Origin: Acidobacteriaceae bacterium
GTDB taxonomy: Bacteria; Acidobacteriota; Terriglobia; Terriglobales; Acidobacteriaceae
Length of the DNA stretch: 64,000 nt
Direction: 5' to 3'
Assembly (NCBI GenBank): GCA_003134655.1
Contig: PLBY01000052.1
Coordinates: 97,089 to 161,088, forward strand
Below the pieces are notes generated by a model. That model saw only the letters and a list, made by a program, of their open reading frames with translations. It was not told the DNA's origin and ran no database searches. A program made the translations under genes and the position numbers. Below, piece after piece: positions 18,799 through 26,936 of the stretch (its first letter is position 1; each line of letters opens with the position of its first letter).

Positions 18799-18954
18799 CC
18801 TTTCGATCGGCGAAATCCCACTTAGAACCCGATGGCGCCTGATCGCAGCCCCAGCCGTTGACAAAAATTCCGGAAGCCGGAAGCCGACAGCCGGAAGCCT
18901 CGTCATTACGTTGGTTATCTACGGCAACGTTACCGCCACCGCTAGAGTGAGTAC

Positions 18955-19626
18955 ATGACACTTTCCTCGATGGTGGTTTCGCGCGACTGGCAGGAAGTCA
19001 GTGTTCTGGAATGTATCCTCGGCGGACTTCACATGGACGTCTCGGTCGAGAACGAACCGCAGCGAGCCATGGCCCGGCTCAACAAATCCAAGATCGATGC
19101 TCTCATCGTGGACTGCGATCTCAACGGAAGCTCGCAATTCCTGCGCGAACTGCAAAACGCGGAAAATCCCCGAACCCTGCCTCTGGTCATCATGGGCGGC
19201 CCACGCTGCCAGAATCTGGAGGACAGCGGCGCTCTCTTCGCCTTCGAGAAACCAATTTCAGTCGAACAAGCCGTGCGCACGCTTTCCGCGGCGCGCAGCA
19301 TGATTCTCGACGGACGCCTCCGCTATCACCGCGCCGGGCTGGAAGTGCCCGTGTCTCTGAGTTGCAAAGGACAAAAGCCGGTCGACGCCTTCCTGATTAA
19401 CGTGAGCCAGGGAGGCATGCAGATTCACACCAAGAACCCGGTCGAGCCTGTAAAGTCTCTGCAAGTCTCCTTCGACCTGCCCGGCGCCCGGTCGAGTCTG
19501 AAGGCCAAGGCGGAAATCGCGTGGCAGGACAGGCGCGGCAATACCGGCATCCGCTTCGTCAAGCTGGCGCCGCAACAGCAGCGCACTCTGCAGCTCTGGT
19601 TGGCGCAGCAGTATTTCGCGAACTAG
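18955..19626 (+). CDS. Receiver-like plus PilZ domain protein
   Basis: 223 residues. The N-terminal ~120 residues are receiver-like: MVVSRDWQEVSVLECILGG, KIDALIVDCDLNGS with a candidate Asp, and FAFEKPISVEQAVRTL with the conserved Lys. The PilZ domain (about 120-223) has RLRYHRAGLEVPVSL, INVSQGGMQIH (NxSxxG) and GNTGIRFVKLAPQQQ. It has the same two-domain design as the protein at 14326-15084, so the two are paralogues. It is tail-to-tail with the PilZ membrane protein that ends at 19667. Confidence 0.78.
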   Translation: MTLSSMVVSRDWQEVSVLECILGGLHMDVSVENEPQRAMARLNKSKIDALIVDCDLNGSSQFLRELQNAENPRTLPLVIMGGPRCQNLEDSGALFAFEKPISVEQAVRTLSAARSMILDGRLRYHRAGLEVPVSLSCKGQKPVDAFLINVSQGGMQIHTKNPVEPVKSLQVSFDLPGARSSLKAKAEIAWQDRRGNTGIRFVKLAPQQQRTLQLWLAQQYFAN

Positions 19627-19666
19627 TTTCGCGAACTGAGGCGCCGTTCCGAACCGTAGCCGAACG

Positions 19667-20458
19667 TCACCGAAAGCGAGCGTCTGCCGGTTCTTCCTCT
19701 TCCAGATCGCACCCCATCAGGCGCGCCAAACGGGCTCCCGGGCTCGATCCTCCGAATATCTGAAAGAATCCCCAATACAGCGCGGCGACTACGACCGCGC
19801 CTACTCCCATCATGGCGAATGGCCTGGTTGGAGGTTCCCGGGTAACCGCGAGGAACACCAGCACGAACAGCAGCAGGGCTGCCACCACCACAAGCGTATT
19901 GATCGTCCACACTAGGCTCCGGCCAGAGAGCGGCTGCGAAAGCCAGTCGAGCTGAGTGGGCGGTGCGGCCGTCTCATCGCGCGCGTACGCTGGCTGGAAT
20001 GGATCGGGCCGCACCGGTAATTCGATGACCTTCAGCGGCGCCGCCGAAACCATCAACCCATCGTCTTCCTCGGCCACAGCGGGCGCGGCAAACATGGTTC
20101 CTGCGTGATCCGCATGCAGTGCGGCTCCTTCCAGCAGGTCGCCAAGAATCCACTCGTTGATCTGGCGCGTCATGCGCAGCGACAAGTCAAGGAACCGTAC
20201 GCCGCAATGTCCCGACAACGTGGACCAAGTCACTTCTCCACGCGTTTCCACCCGCAGACGCGGGTCGCGCAACTCGAAGCGCACCCGGACCTGCTGTCGC
20301 GGATGAGGCGCCGCTACCGCCTGCACTCCGATGCCTTCATGGCTCAGATTGCGGACGATGCCGCCATTCGCCTGATCGAGCATAACGTAGACGAGAGTAC
20401 GCAGCTCGTGCCGGTGCTTCGCCCTGGCTTGCTGCGCGGGAGATGTTCCTACATCCAT
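19667..20458 (-). CDS. PilZ domain protein with two C-terminal membrane helices
   Basis: 263 residues. The PilZ domain is N-terminal: ARAKHRHELRTLVYV contains the arginine motif, GIVRNLSHEGIGVQAV the NxSxxG motif, and WSTLSGHCGVRFLDLS the last strands. A linker leads to two hydrophobic helices at about residues 190-212 and 220-240, so the PilZ domain faces the cytoplasm at the membrane. It ends in a short acidic tail. Likely a c-di-GMP-responsive membrane protein; the output is unknown. Confidence 0.75.
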   Translation of the reverse strand: MDVGTSPAQQARAKHRHELRTLVYVMLDQANGGIVRNLSHEGIGVQAVAAPHPRQQVRVRFELRDPRLRVETRGEVTWSTLSGHCGVRFLDLSLRMTRQINEWILGDLLEGAALHADHAGTMFAAPAVAEEDDGLMVSAAPLKVIELPVRPDPFQPAYARDETAAPPTQLDWLSQPLSGRSLVWTINTLVVVAALLLFVLVFLAVTREPPTRPFAMMGVGAVVVAALYWGFFQIFGGSSPGARLARLMGCDLEEEEPADARFR

Positions 20459-20564
20459 ACTTCACCACCGGAGATCAGGTCGGCCAGGGCCCTATCCGCT
20501 GAATGTTATCTCCGATCGTACGTACCGTCTTAGTAACTACGATGGTTCAAACTGTAATCCTAGT

Positions 20565-20599
20565 CGTAGAGACGTAGCTTGCTACGTCTCAGCCGGCAC
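20565..20599. repeat. Dispersed palindrome cgtagagacgtag
   Basis: It has the same perfect core as the 15203 copy (gagacgtagc tt gctacgtctc), followed by agccggcac. It lies between two genes on the minus strand, upstream of the PilZ membrane protein and downstream of the lycopene-cyclase-like gene. Confidence 0.7.
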
Positions 20600-20638
20600 C
20601 AGATCGGACGATGAAGGGATAGGTGTTGCCACCATTTT

Positions 20639-21610
20639 TTACGAAGGGTTCGGTTTCGTGCCCAGAAACGCTTCTTTCCCTCGACGCCCGGAGGCCTGCC
20701 AGATCTTGACCGCTTCGAACAGAATCACCGTGCCGTACGTGACCGCGAGCCAAACCACCACAGCCTCGATCGGCAGGCCGGACCAGGCCCCAATGAACAC
20801 CCCCATCATGGCGGGACGCTGATAGTTCCACCAGCCGTAGGGCAACGCTAGAGTGGCTTCCCAAAGCAAGCTGACGAGCAAGATGAAGAACATCGTCAGG
20901 CTCATCGCGCGCCAGTTGATGAACCGCCGCACGACCGGATAGAAGCTCACCGAGGGAATCAGTCCTCCGGCCACCAGCACAATGAAATAGCTGGGCCAGC
21001 CGCCAGGCACGGAAGAAAACCATCTTTTGTAGACAATCGCAACCGCAACCAGCGCCAGGCCCAGAACCAGCGACGCAGGATGAAACTGCAGCAGACGGCC
21101 CAATGCGCGCGCCTCACCGCGATAGTCGTCCACCGTATAGGCAGACAGCCAGTACTCGCTGAGCCAGACATACAGCAATAAGATCGTGATAAAACCGGTC
21201 AGATAAAAGACATACTCTTCGATGGGCACCGGTTTCCCCAGTGCGGGTGCGAGTATGCCCAGGGTCGCTTTCGGGTTGGGGAAACAGAAGAACCACTGCG
21301 CGAAAATCACATCCAACAGGCATCCAATGGGCGCGAGAATGCCGATGGTTCGCCAAAACGAGCGCCGCGGAATCTCCAGACCTTCACTCGGAAAGAACCA
21401 CAGCGTAATCGCGACAATAGGAACGACAAACAGAAGGAGGCTCCAGGTATAGCCGTGTGGCGAGGGATCCAATCCAACATCCAGCCTTCCCGGAGAACTC
21501 ACCGAACGCAGAGTGAATACTGCCGGAATGACTACCATGGCCAGCATGCCGATAACGATCGACGCGGCAACAGTTGGGCTGGGAGATGCGTGCGTGCGCG
21601 GTTGGGGCAT
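20639..21610 (-). CDS. Polytopic membrane protein, lycopene-cyclase (CrtYc/d)-like
   Basis: 323 residues with about eight hydrophobic helices. Two internal segments resemble each other and the heterodimeric-type carotenoid cyclase domain: FFCFPNPKATLGI followed by KPVPIEEYVFYL in the first half, and GWWNYQRPAMMGV followed by GLPIEAVVVWL in the second. Such domains carry a conserved PIEE on a membrane helix. In the second half one acidic residue of that motif is absent (PIEA). Other carotenoid genes are not nearby, so the call is tentative; the safe description is an integral membrane protein of unknown function. Confidence 0.4.
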   Translation of the reverse strand: MPQPRTHASPSPTVAASIVIGMLAMVVIPAVFTLRSVSSPGRLDVGLDPSPHGYTWSLLLFVVPIVAITLWFFPSEGLEIPRRSFWRTIGILAPIGCLLDVIFAQWFFCFPNPKATLGILAPALGKPVPIEEYVFYLTGFITILLLYVWLSEYWLSAYTVDDYRGEARALGRLLQFHPASLVLGLALVAVAIVYKRWFSSVPGGWPSYFIVLVAGGLIPSVSFYPVVRRFINWRAMSLTMFFILLVSLLWEATLALPYGWWNYQRPAMMGVFIGAWSGLPIEAVVVWLAVTYGTVILFEAVKIWQASGRRGKEAFLGTKPNPS

Positions 21611-21799
21611 GCGCTTTCCCTCGTTTCTGGATTGTGGATTCTACTCCGGGGAGTGAGCCGTCAGATAAACTTTCGGAATGTATCCGGAAAAGTGAAAACC
21701 GGTGCACAATGACTTACTTAAGTACATGCCCAAAGGGGCATGCCCAAGTAATTGCAACTCGGGCCAAAGACCGATAACTTACAAGTGAACTGTCTCTAA

Positions 21800-24349
21800 A
21801 TGGCGACGACCACCACCAAACCGGACCTGGGCGTGACTACTCCGTTCGCTGGTGCTGGTGTGCCCGGATGGCCGCGGGAGCACGGCGATTCCACCGCCTC
21901 CAATCGTCCCGAGGACGATCCCTCGAAGCCCTCGCAACGCGACGCTCTACATGCGCTGCTGGCCTTCTCCGCACTGCACGATCAGGTGCGCCGCAGAAAA
22001 ACCCTGGCCGCACGCCATAACGCGTTCGATGCGGTCGCTCCCGCTGCGGAGTTTGACCAGCAAGAACTGTTTGTTCTCGACGAAGTCCTGCAACTGGTCG
22101 CCGAGCGTGCCGTCGCCATCACCGGCGCCGACGGCCTGGCAATCGCTCTGGCGGAAAACAATGAGATTGTCTTACGCGCGGCCGCAGGCGCAATTCGCCC
22201 CGACATCGGCGCGCGCATCGATCGCGATTCTGCCTTCTCCGGCGCCAGCTTCCGTACAGCACAGACCGTGATGTGCGACGACACCGAGACCGATCCGCGC
22301 GTGAATCTCGAAGCCTGCCGCAAGCTGGGCGCGCGTTCCATGGTCGCGGTGCCGCTGTGCGGGCGCCGCCGCGTCATCGGCCTGCTCGAGGCGTTCTCCG
22401 AATGGCCCTTCGCCTTCAACGAGAGCGACATCCGCAATCTAAGCCTGCTGGCCGAACTGGTCCTGGGCGCGCTGAAGCCCGAAGATGAAGACCGCTTCGC
22501 CGAATCCGCGCAGGCTGCCGCACCCAAGCTGGAACCAGCACCGCGCGTACCAACTAAGTCTGCTGCCGTCGAGCCGGCTAAAGCCGTGACCGTTGCGCCG
22601 GCCGGTGCCGTTAAGATCGCGCCAACCCCCGTCTCGTCTACGCCCGTTGTCGCACCTCCCGTTGCTCCTCCGGTCGTGTCCGTTCCCGCTGCATCAACTG
22701 GGGCTGCGGTTGCGACTGCTGTGGTTGCCTCGGTTCCGGTTGTACCCGCGAAAGATTCAAGGGTTGCCGGGTCAAAGACGGTCGATTCGAAAACCGCCGC
22801 AGCGAACGCGAGTCCAGCACCCGCACCTGAGATTCCCAGCAAATCCTTGATTGTTGATGCACCCGCCGAGAAGACTCAGCCGGCCGAGTTGGTTGTCACC
22901 CCCACTGTCGCCGCTGCGCCCGAGTTCGCCGCACCGGAGACCGAGTCCGCTGAGCACCGGCCGTTCGTACTGATTCTGCTGGTATTCATCGTCATCGTTA
23001 CCGCCTTCGCCGGTGGAGTTTGGTGGAAGATGAAGACGGCGCAGTTGAGCAGCGCCATGATCCACACCGAGAAAATGCCGGTCAAGCCCGCCGACTCATC
23101 CGCGAAAGAAACGGCTGCGGCTGCACCCGCAACCGCGACTCCCGCGGCCGCCGAGAACACGAGTTCCGACGAAGCGAGCCAGCCGGAAAGCGCGTCCGCA
23201 ACCGCGCAGGAGTTGTCGAAATTCCCGAAGGTCACCGGAATCCGCCACTGGTCGTCCGCCGACTCCAGCACCATCGTGTTCGATCTCGAAGACCAGATTC
23301 AGTACGAGGCCCATCGCCTCTCCCGCCCGGACCGCATTTACTTCGATTTGCGCGACACGCGACTCGCTCCCGAACTGCTTGGAAAATCGATCGAGATCGG
23401 CGACTCCTTCGTCGACCGCATTCGCATGGCCCAGCCCGTGGCTGGCATGACGCGCGTAGTCCTGGAGACCAGAGCCAACTCCACATTTTCAGTTAGCCTG
23501 GAACCGAATCCGTACCGCCTGGTGGTCGAAGTGCGCAAGATGGGCGCGACTCCCAAAGGCACGGTGAACCTCTTCCCAAACTCCAGCGAAGCCGAAAAGA
23601 ACAAGCTCGCAATCGTAGTTCCGCCTCCGACTAAAGAAGACCTGCAACTACGCGCGCACGTGCCTAAGATGCGCATCGTCGTCGACGCCGGACACGGTGG
23701 CTGGGACCTCGGCACCGTCGGCCGTCGCGGCCTGCTCGAAAAAGATTTAGTGCTGGAAATCTCCCAGCGTCTAGGCAAGTTGCTCGAAAGCCGCCTGGGG
23801 ATGGAAGTCCTCTACACGCGTCCCGACGACAACTACATCACGCTCGACGACCGCGCCAGCATTGCTAACCAGGCGCAAGCCGACTTGTTCATCTCGGTCC
23901 ACGCCAACTACAGCGACCTGCCCTCCGCCCGCGGCGTCGAAACCTACTACACCAATCTGTTTTCGGCGCCCGGATCGAAAGATGTTGATGCGCACGCTAG
24001 CGCCGCCAAGCCGGCTGTAACAGCGACGCTCTCGCCGGCCGACTTGCACGAGCGCATCGAGCAATCGCGGCATCTGGCGGCCAGCGTGCAGCGTTCGCTC
24101 TACGGCACACTCTCAGCACATAATCCCGGCCTGCGCGACCGCGGCATCAAAGAAGCCGGATTCGTCGTTCTGACCGAAAGCGCAATGCCCGGAATTCTGG
24201 CGGAAGTCTCCTTCGTCAGCAGTCCCACCGACGAACAAAAACTGCGCAGCGACGGCTACCGCGAACAAATCGCCGAAGCCCTCTACAAAGGCATCGCCCG
24301 CTACGCAGCTGCGTCGCATGGCGTGAAAGTCGCCAGCGCCGCGAAGTAG
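21800..24349 (+). CDS. GAF / transmembrane / AMIN / N-acetylmuramoyl-L-alanine amidase fusion
   Basis: 849 residues. A GAF domain (about 90-230: DGLAIALAENNEIVLRAAAG, DPRVNLEACRKLGARS) is followed by a long Ala/Pro/Val-rich linker, one membrane helix (about 387-408), a second low-complexity linker, an AMIN domain (about 477-590: VFDLEDQIQYEAHRLSRPD) and an Amidase_3 catalytic domain (about 625-845). The zinc site is seen in VVDAGHGGWD, the Glu in GLLEKDLVLEI, the His in DLFISVHANYS and the catalytic Glu in GILAEVSFVS. The amidase should act on peptidoglycan outside the inner membrane, while the GAF domain stays in the cytoplasm. Joining a GAF sensor to a cell-wall amidase is unusual. Confidence 0.88.
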   Translation: MATTTTKPDLGVTTPFAGAGVPGWPREHGDSTASNRPEDDPSKPSQRDALHALLAFSALHDQVRRRKTLAARHNAFDAVAPAAEFDQQELFVLDEVLQLVAERAVAITGADGLAIALAENNEIVLRAAAGAIRPDIGARIDRDSAFSGASFRTAQTVMCDDTETDPRVNLEACRKLGARSMVAVPLCGRRRVIGLLEAFSEWPFAFNESDIRNLSLLAELVLGALKPEDEDRFAESAQAAAPKLEPAPRVPTKSAAVEPAKAVTVAPAGAVKIAPTPVSSTPVVAPPVAPPVVSVPAASTGAAVATAVVASVPVVPAKDSRVAGSKTVDSKTAAANASPAPAPEIPSKSLIVDAPAEKTQPAELVVTPTVAAAPEFAAPETESAEHRPFVLILLVFIVIVTAFAGGVWWKMKTAQLSSAMIHTEKMPVKPADSSAKETAAAAPATATPAAAENTSSDEASQPESASATAQELSKFPKVTGIRHWSSADSSTIVFDLEDQIQYEAHRLSRPDRIYFDLRDTRLAPELLGKSIEIGDSFVDRIRMAQPVAGMTRVVLETRANSTFSVSLEPNPYRLVVEVRKMGATPKGTVNLFPNSSEAEKNKLAIVVPPPTKEDLQLRAHVPKMRIVVDAGHGGWDLGTVGRRGLLEKDLVLEISQRLGKLLESRLGMEVLYTRPDDNYITLDDRASIANQAQADLFISVHANYSDLPSARGVETYYTNLFSAPGSKDVDAHASAAKPAVTATLSPADLHERIEQSRHLAASVQRSLYGTLSAHNPGLRDRGIKEAGFVVLTESAMPGILAEVSFVSSPTDEQKLRSDGYREQIAEALYKGIARYAAASHGVKVASAAK

Positions 24350-24388
24350 TACCGCATCAGCAAGTCTTGTCTTGAGTTCCCTGTCCGC

Positions 24389-24802
24389 CTATTGAAACGG
24401 ATTCACGATGCGAACCCCGTCGATCTCGCGCGCCTGCTGCAAGTCTTCCGAGAAAAGCACGCTACATCCGGCCTGCTTCGCTGCGCGCAGTGTCAGGGCA
24501 TCCCAAAAGGAAAATCCGTGAAGGCGGTGCAAGTCGATCGCCGCTAGAATGTCCTGGACTTCGGGGACAGCGACGTCGAACTCCGCTAGCAGTTCGATCT
24601 TGCGCCGGGCAATGGCAGCATCGACGCGCAGTTTCCGCGTGGCCGCAACGAAATACTCCTGCAGCACCTGCAGCGACACAACTCCGGTCCTTGCGCGCCG
24701 ATGCCCGGCCACCAGATCGAGCGCCTTTCGCTGCTTTGCCGGAGCCGCCTTGTCATCGGCATAGATGAGGACGCTGGTGTCGAAGAAACTACGGGCGCTC
24801 AT
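24389..24802 (-). CDS. vapC: PIN-domain toxin (VapC type)
   Basis: 137 residues from ATG 24802; the frame is open further upstream but that part overlaps the antitoxin gene. Catalytic acids: Asp8 in SFFDTSVLIYADD, Glu in VVSLQVLQEYFVA, Asp in FSFWDALTL and Asp in FSEDLQQ. All four expected acidic positions are present, so the toxin looks intact, unlike the one at 1567. The start overlaps the antitoxin gene by 14 bases. VapC proteins are ribonucleases, often cutting tRNA. Confidence 0.85.
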   Translation of the reverse strand: MSARSFFDTSVLIYADDKAAPAKQRKALDLVAGHRRARTGVVSLQVLQEYFVAATRKLRVDAAIARRKIELLAEFDVAVPEVQDILAAIDLHRLHGFSFWDALTLRAAKQAGCSVLFSEDLQQAREIDGVRIVNPFQ

Positions 24803-25010
24803 GAATCTCGTCCCGGTTGAAGCGCCATCCGCGCGAGTGACCTTGACCCGAGAGACGATTGAACTCCGCAATGCTTCGCCCGGGATCGTCCCCACCAGCG
24901 ACCGTCTGCAGGTAGTCCCGAATCATCTGATTGAGACTCTTCCCCAGGGCTTTGGCTTTCTTCCGGGCGCGAGCCACGAGCTGGTCTTCGATGGACAGCG
25001 TAACATTCAT
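24789..25010 (-). CDS. vapB: Ribbon-helix-helix antitoxin of the VapBC pair
   Basis: 73 residues from ATG at 25008-25010. The N-terminus NVTLSIEDQLVARARKKAK followed by ALGKSLNQMIRDYLQ is a ribbon-helix-helix DNA-binding fold; the C-terminal tail probably neutralises the toxin. A GTG start at 25029-25031 would add seven residues encoded inside the palindrome, which is less likely. No Shine-Dalgarno sequence precedes the ATG, fitting the leaderless transcript predicted for the promoter entry. Confidence 0.82.
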   Translation of the reverse strand: MNVTLSIEDQLVARARKKAKALGKSLNQMIRDYLQTVAGGDDPGRSIAEFNRLSGQGHSRGWRFNRDEIHERP

Positions 25011-25012
25011 GA

Positions 25013-25042
25013 ACACATAATATGTGCGCACATATTATGTGT
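25013..25042. promoter_or_regulatory. 30-bp perfect palindromic operator of vapBC
   Basis: The left half acacataatatgtgc is the exact reverse complement of the right half gcacatattatgtgt. The element ends 2 bases before the antitoxin start codon and covers the -10 box and the promoter spacer. Autorepression by the antitoxin or antitoxin-toxin complex through such palindromes is established for VapBC systems. Confidence 0.85.
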
Positions 25043-25045
25043 CAG
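25017..25045 (-). promoter_or_regulatory. Sigma-70-type promoter of vapBC, probably leaderless
   Basis: On the minus strand: -35 ctgaca (25040-25045), a 17-base spacer, -10 tattat (25017-25022), then gtgttc and the ATG. Transcription starting 6-7 bases after the -10 would begin at the A of the start codon. Five of six bases match the -35 consensus. Confidence 0.7.
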
Positions 25046-25083
25046 CGAAGGTTTTCTATCCTAGTCGCCATCGACGATGAGCG

Positions 25084-25695
25084 CTACTTCTGCTCGGCGG
25101 CGCTTTCCTTCTGATACGCGGCACTGAGGGTCCCTTTGCTCTGCGCGATCGGCAGCAGCGTCGGATAGAACTGGACGAACGTAGTATCCACCGCCGCATG
25201 GTCGGCGTGGCAACTGTAGCAGTCCATCGTCGTCGGGACCATCTTGGCAGTCTTCGCGTCACCAAAGATAAAGAACGCCCACTTTCCCGGGAAGCGTGCT
25301 TCATCTTTCACGTGCGCCTCGATCCCCATGATCTCCGTGCTCTGAAAGTTGCCCTTCTGATTGATCGACCCTTTCCCTTGAGCCATGCGGCCTTCGAGCA
25401 TCAGCACGGTCTTGTCCGGCCATGTCCCAGTCTGCTGAAACGCCGCGTACGACTCCGGATTGACGAACACATTGTCGAACATGTGGTGGTCCATCTGCAT
25501 TGCGGTCTTGTTGTAGCTCATGTCGAATCCGGTCGTCAGGTAGACCCACTGGCGATAGTTTTCGGGCAGCTTCATCTGCGCATCGCTTGTATATTCCGGG
25601 CCCGAACCCGGCGGCGTTGCCGAGTTGAGCAGGGCGGCCGAACACAATACGACAAGCCCAGCGAGCAGTAGAGCGGTTTTCTTGTTCGTCTTCAT
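25084..25695 (-). CDS. Cytochrome P460 family protein, secreted
   Basis: 203 residues from ATG 25695, which starts a clear signal peptide (ALLLAGLVVLCSAALLNSA). The c-type heme motif is CYSCH (Cys159, Cys162, His163), near the C-terminus as expected for P460. YRQWVYLTTGFDMSYN and the ESYAAFQQTGTWPDKTVLMLE strand are typical. Relatives oxidise hydroxylamine or bind nitric oxide, but the family is diverse and the substrate here is unknown. The protein should be periplasmic. It stands alone, divergent from the LytS gene. Confidence 0.8.
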   Translation of the reverse strand: MKTNKKTALLLAGLVVLCSAALLNSATPPGSGPEYTSDAQMKLPENYRQWVYLTTGFDMSYNKTAMQMDHHMFDNVFVNPESYAAFQQTGTWPDKTVLMLEGRMAQGKGSINQKGNFQSTEIMGIEAHVKDEARFPGKWAFFIFGDAKTAKMVPTTMDCYSCHADHAAVDTTFVQFYPTLLPIAQSKGTLSAAYQKESAAEQK

Positions 25696-25807
25696 GCGCA
25701 GCAGTATGACCCCAATCTCCGCGGACCGCCAGACCGCCCGCTGCACGCCTCGGGCGATTGGCTGCATTGTTCCCCCTTTAGGCTGGTCGTAGAATACGAT
25801 CCATCTT

Positions 25808-26932
25808 ATGGACAAGACTCGCAGCCAATCCGAATCCTCGCGCTGGCTGTGGCTCGCCGCCATCTGGTTCGGCATGGGACTGTTCGACGCGACGCAGAAT
25901 GTTTTTGTGATGCGCGCGGAGGGCATGCACCATTACTGGGGCCGCCTGTTTTTCACGCTGCTGATTTCGTGGCTTCCGTGGGTTCTCGCCACGCCGCTGG
26001 TTTTGCGGTTGGCTCATCGCTATCCTCCGGCGCAATGGAATCGATTTTCGACCTGGGCCACGCATCTTGCCGCCTGCGGCAGTATGGGTCTCATACACGC
26101 CGCGTGGGTCTCGATGTGGGAAGAATGGCTGAATCCATGGGCATTGATGCCCGGTCCAGACCCGTATCCTCAGCTCTGGATGCACAAGTTCTACGCCGGA
26201 ATGCTCTCGTACCTGGTGCTTTACGGCATGATTCTGCTGATCAACCACGTGCTCGATGCAAGAGAGCAACTGGCCTTCCAGCAAACCGAGACGGCGCGTC
26301 TCAACGAGCAACTCTCGAAGGCGCAACTCAGCGCGCTGCGCCGGCAGATCGAGCCGCATTTCCTGTTCAATACGCTCAACGCCATCGCCGGCCTGGTGCG
26401 CGAAAAAAGAAACGACGCGGCCGTGAACATGATCGTCGGGCTAAGTGACTTCCTGCGGCGAGTGGTGGAGGATTCCGACCGCCAGCAGGTTCCCCTCGGT
26501 GAAGAACTGGAGTTCACCCAGAAGTATCTGGATATTCAGAAGGCGCGTTTTGCCGAGCGTCTCCAGTTCAGCGTCGACGTTCCCCAGGAACTCCTCCCTG
26601 CGCAAATTCCCAGCCTCATTCTGCAGCCCATGGTCGAGAACGCAGTCAAACACGGCATTGCACGCCGAGTGCAAGGAGGAGCAATTCGCATCACGGCGTC
26701 GCGCTCGAACGGAACGCTGACCGTCCGCGTCTATAACGACGGGCCCAGTTTGCCCGCGGGCTGGGAGACAAGCCCGTCGGGAATTGGAATCCTCAATGTG
26801 CGCACGCGCCTGCAAAACCTGTATGGCGATCAGTTCGAGCTGAACATGCGAAATCAGCAGCCCGGAGGCGTCGAGGCCACGGTCTCCGTGCCCTTCGTTT
26901 CAATGCCGGCTTCCGGAAAAACCCAAGGGTGA
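25808..26932 (+). CDS. Sensor histidine kinase, LytS/YehU (HisKA_7-less, internal-region) family
   Basis: 374 residues. Four hydrophobic helices lie in the first ~150 residues, then a short coiled coil (ARLNEQLSKAQLSALRRQIE) with the phospho-acceptor His184 in QIEPHFLFNTLNAI. The ATPase domain follows: LQPMVENAVKHGI (N box), SPSGIGILNVRTRLQNLYG (G box). There is no separate extracellular domain, so sensing is probably within the membrane. The response regulator gene begins 5 bases after the stop codon. Confidence 0.9.
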   Translation: MDKTRSQSESSRWLWLAAIWFGMGLFDATQNVFVMRAEGMHHYWGRLFFTLLISWLPWVLATPLVLRLAHRYPPAQWNRFSTWATHLAACGSMGLIHAAWVSMWEEWLNPWALMPGPDPYPQLWMHKFYAGMLSYLVLYGMILLINHVLDAREQLAFQQTETARLNEQLSKAQLSALRRQIEPHFLFNTLNAIAGLVREKRNDAAVNMIVGLSDFLRRVVEDSDRQQVPLGEELEFTQKYLDIQKARFAERLQFSVDVPQELLPAQIPSLILQPMVENAVKHGIARRVQGGAIRITASRSNGTLTVRVYNDGPSLPAGWETSPSGIGILNVRTRLQNLYGDQFELNMRNQQPGGVEATVSVPFVSMPASGKTQG

Positions 26933-26936
26933 CGTC

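Noticed and set aside
18860..18900. Three ccggaagcc repeats before the receiver/PilZ gene
   Set aside because: Too short to be a CRISPR array or satellite and without spacers; simple tandem repeat only.
21725..21742. Short hairpin catgccc/gggcatg before the GAF-amidase gene, considered as a riboswitch part
   Set aside because: Only 7 bp with a 4-base loop, no further helices and no match to known c-di-GMP riboswitch elements.
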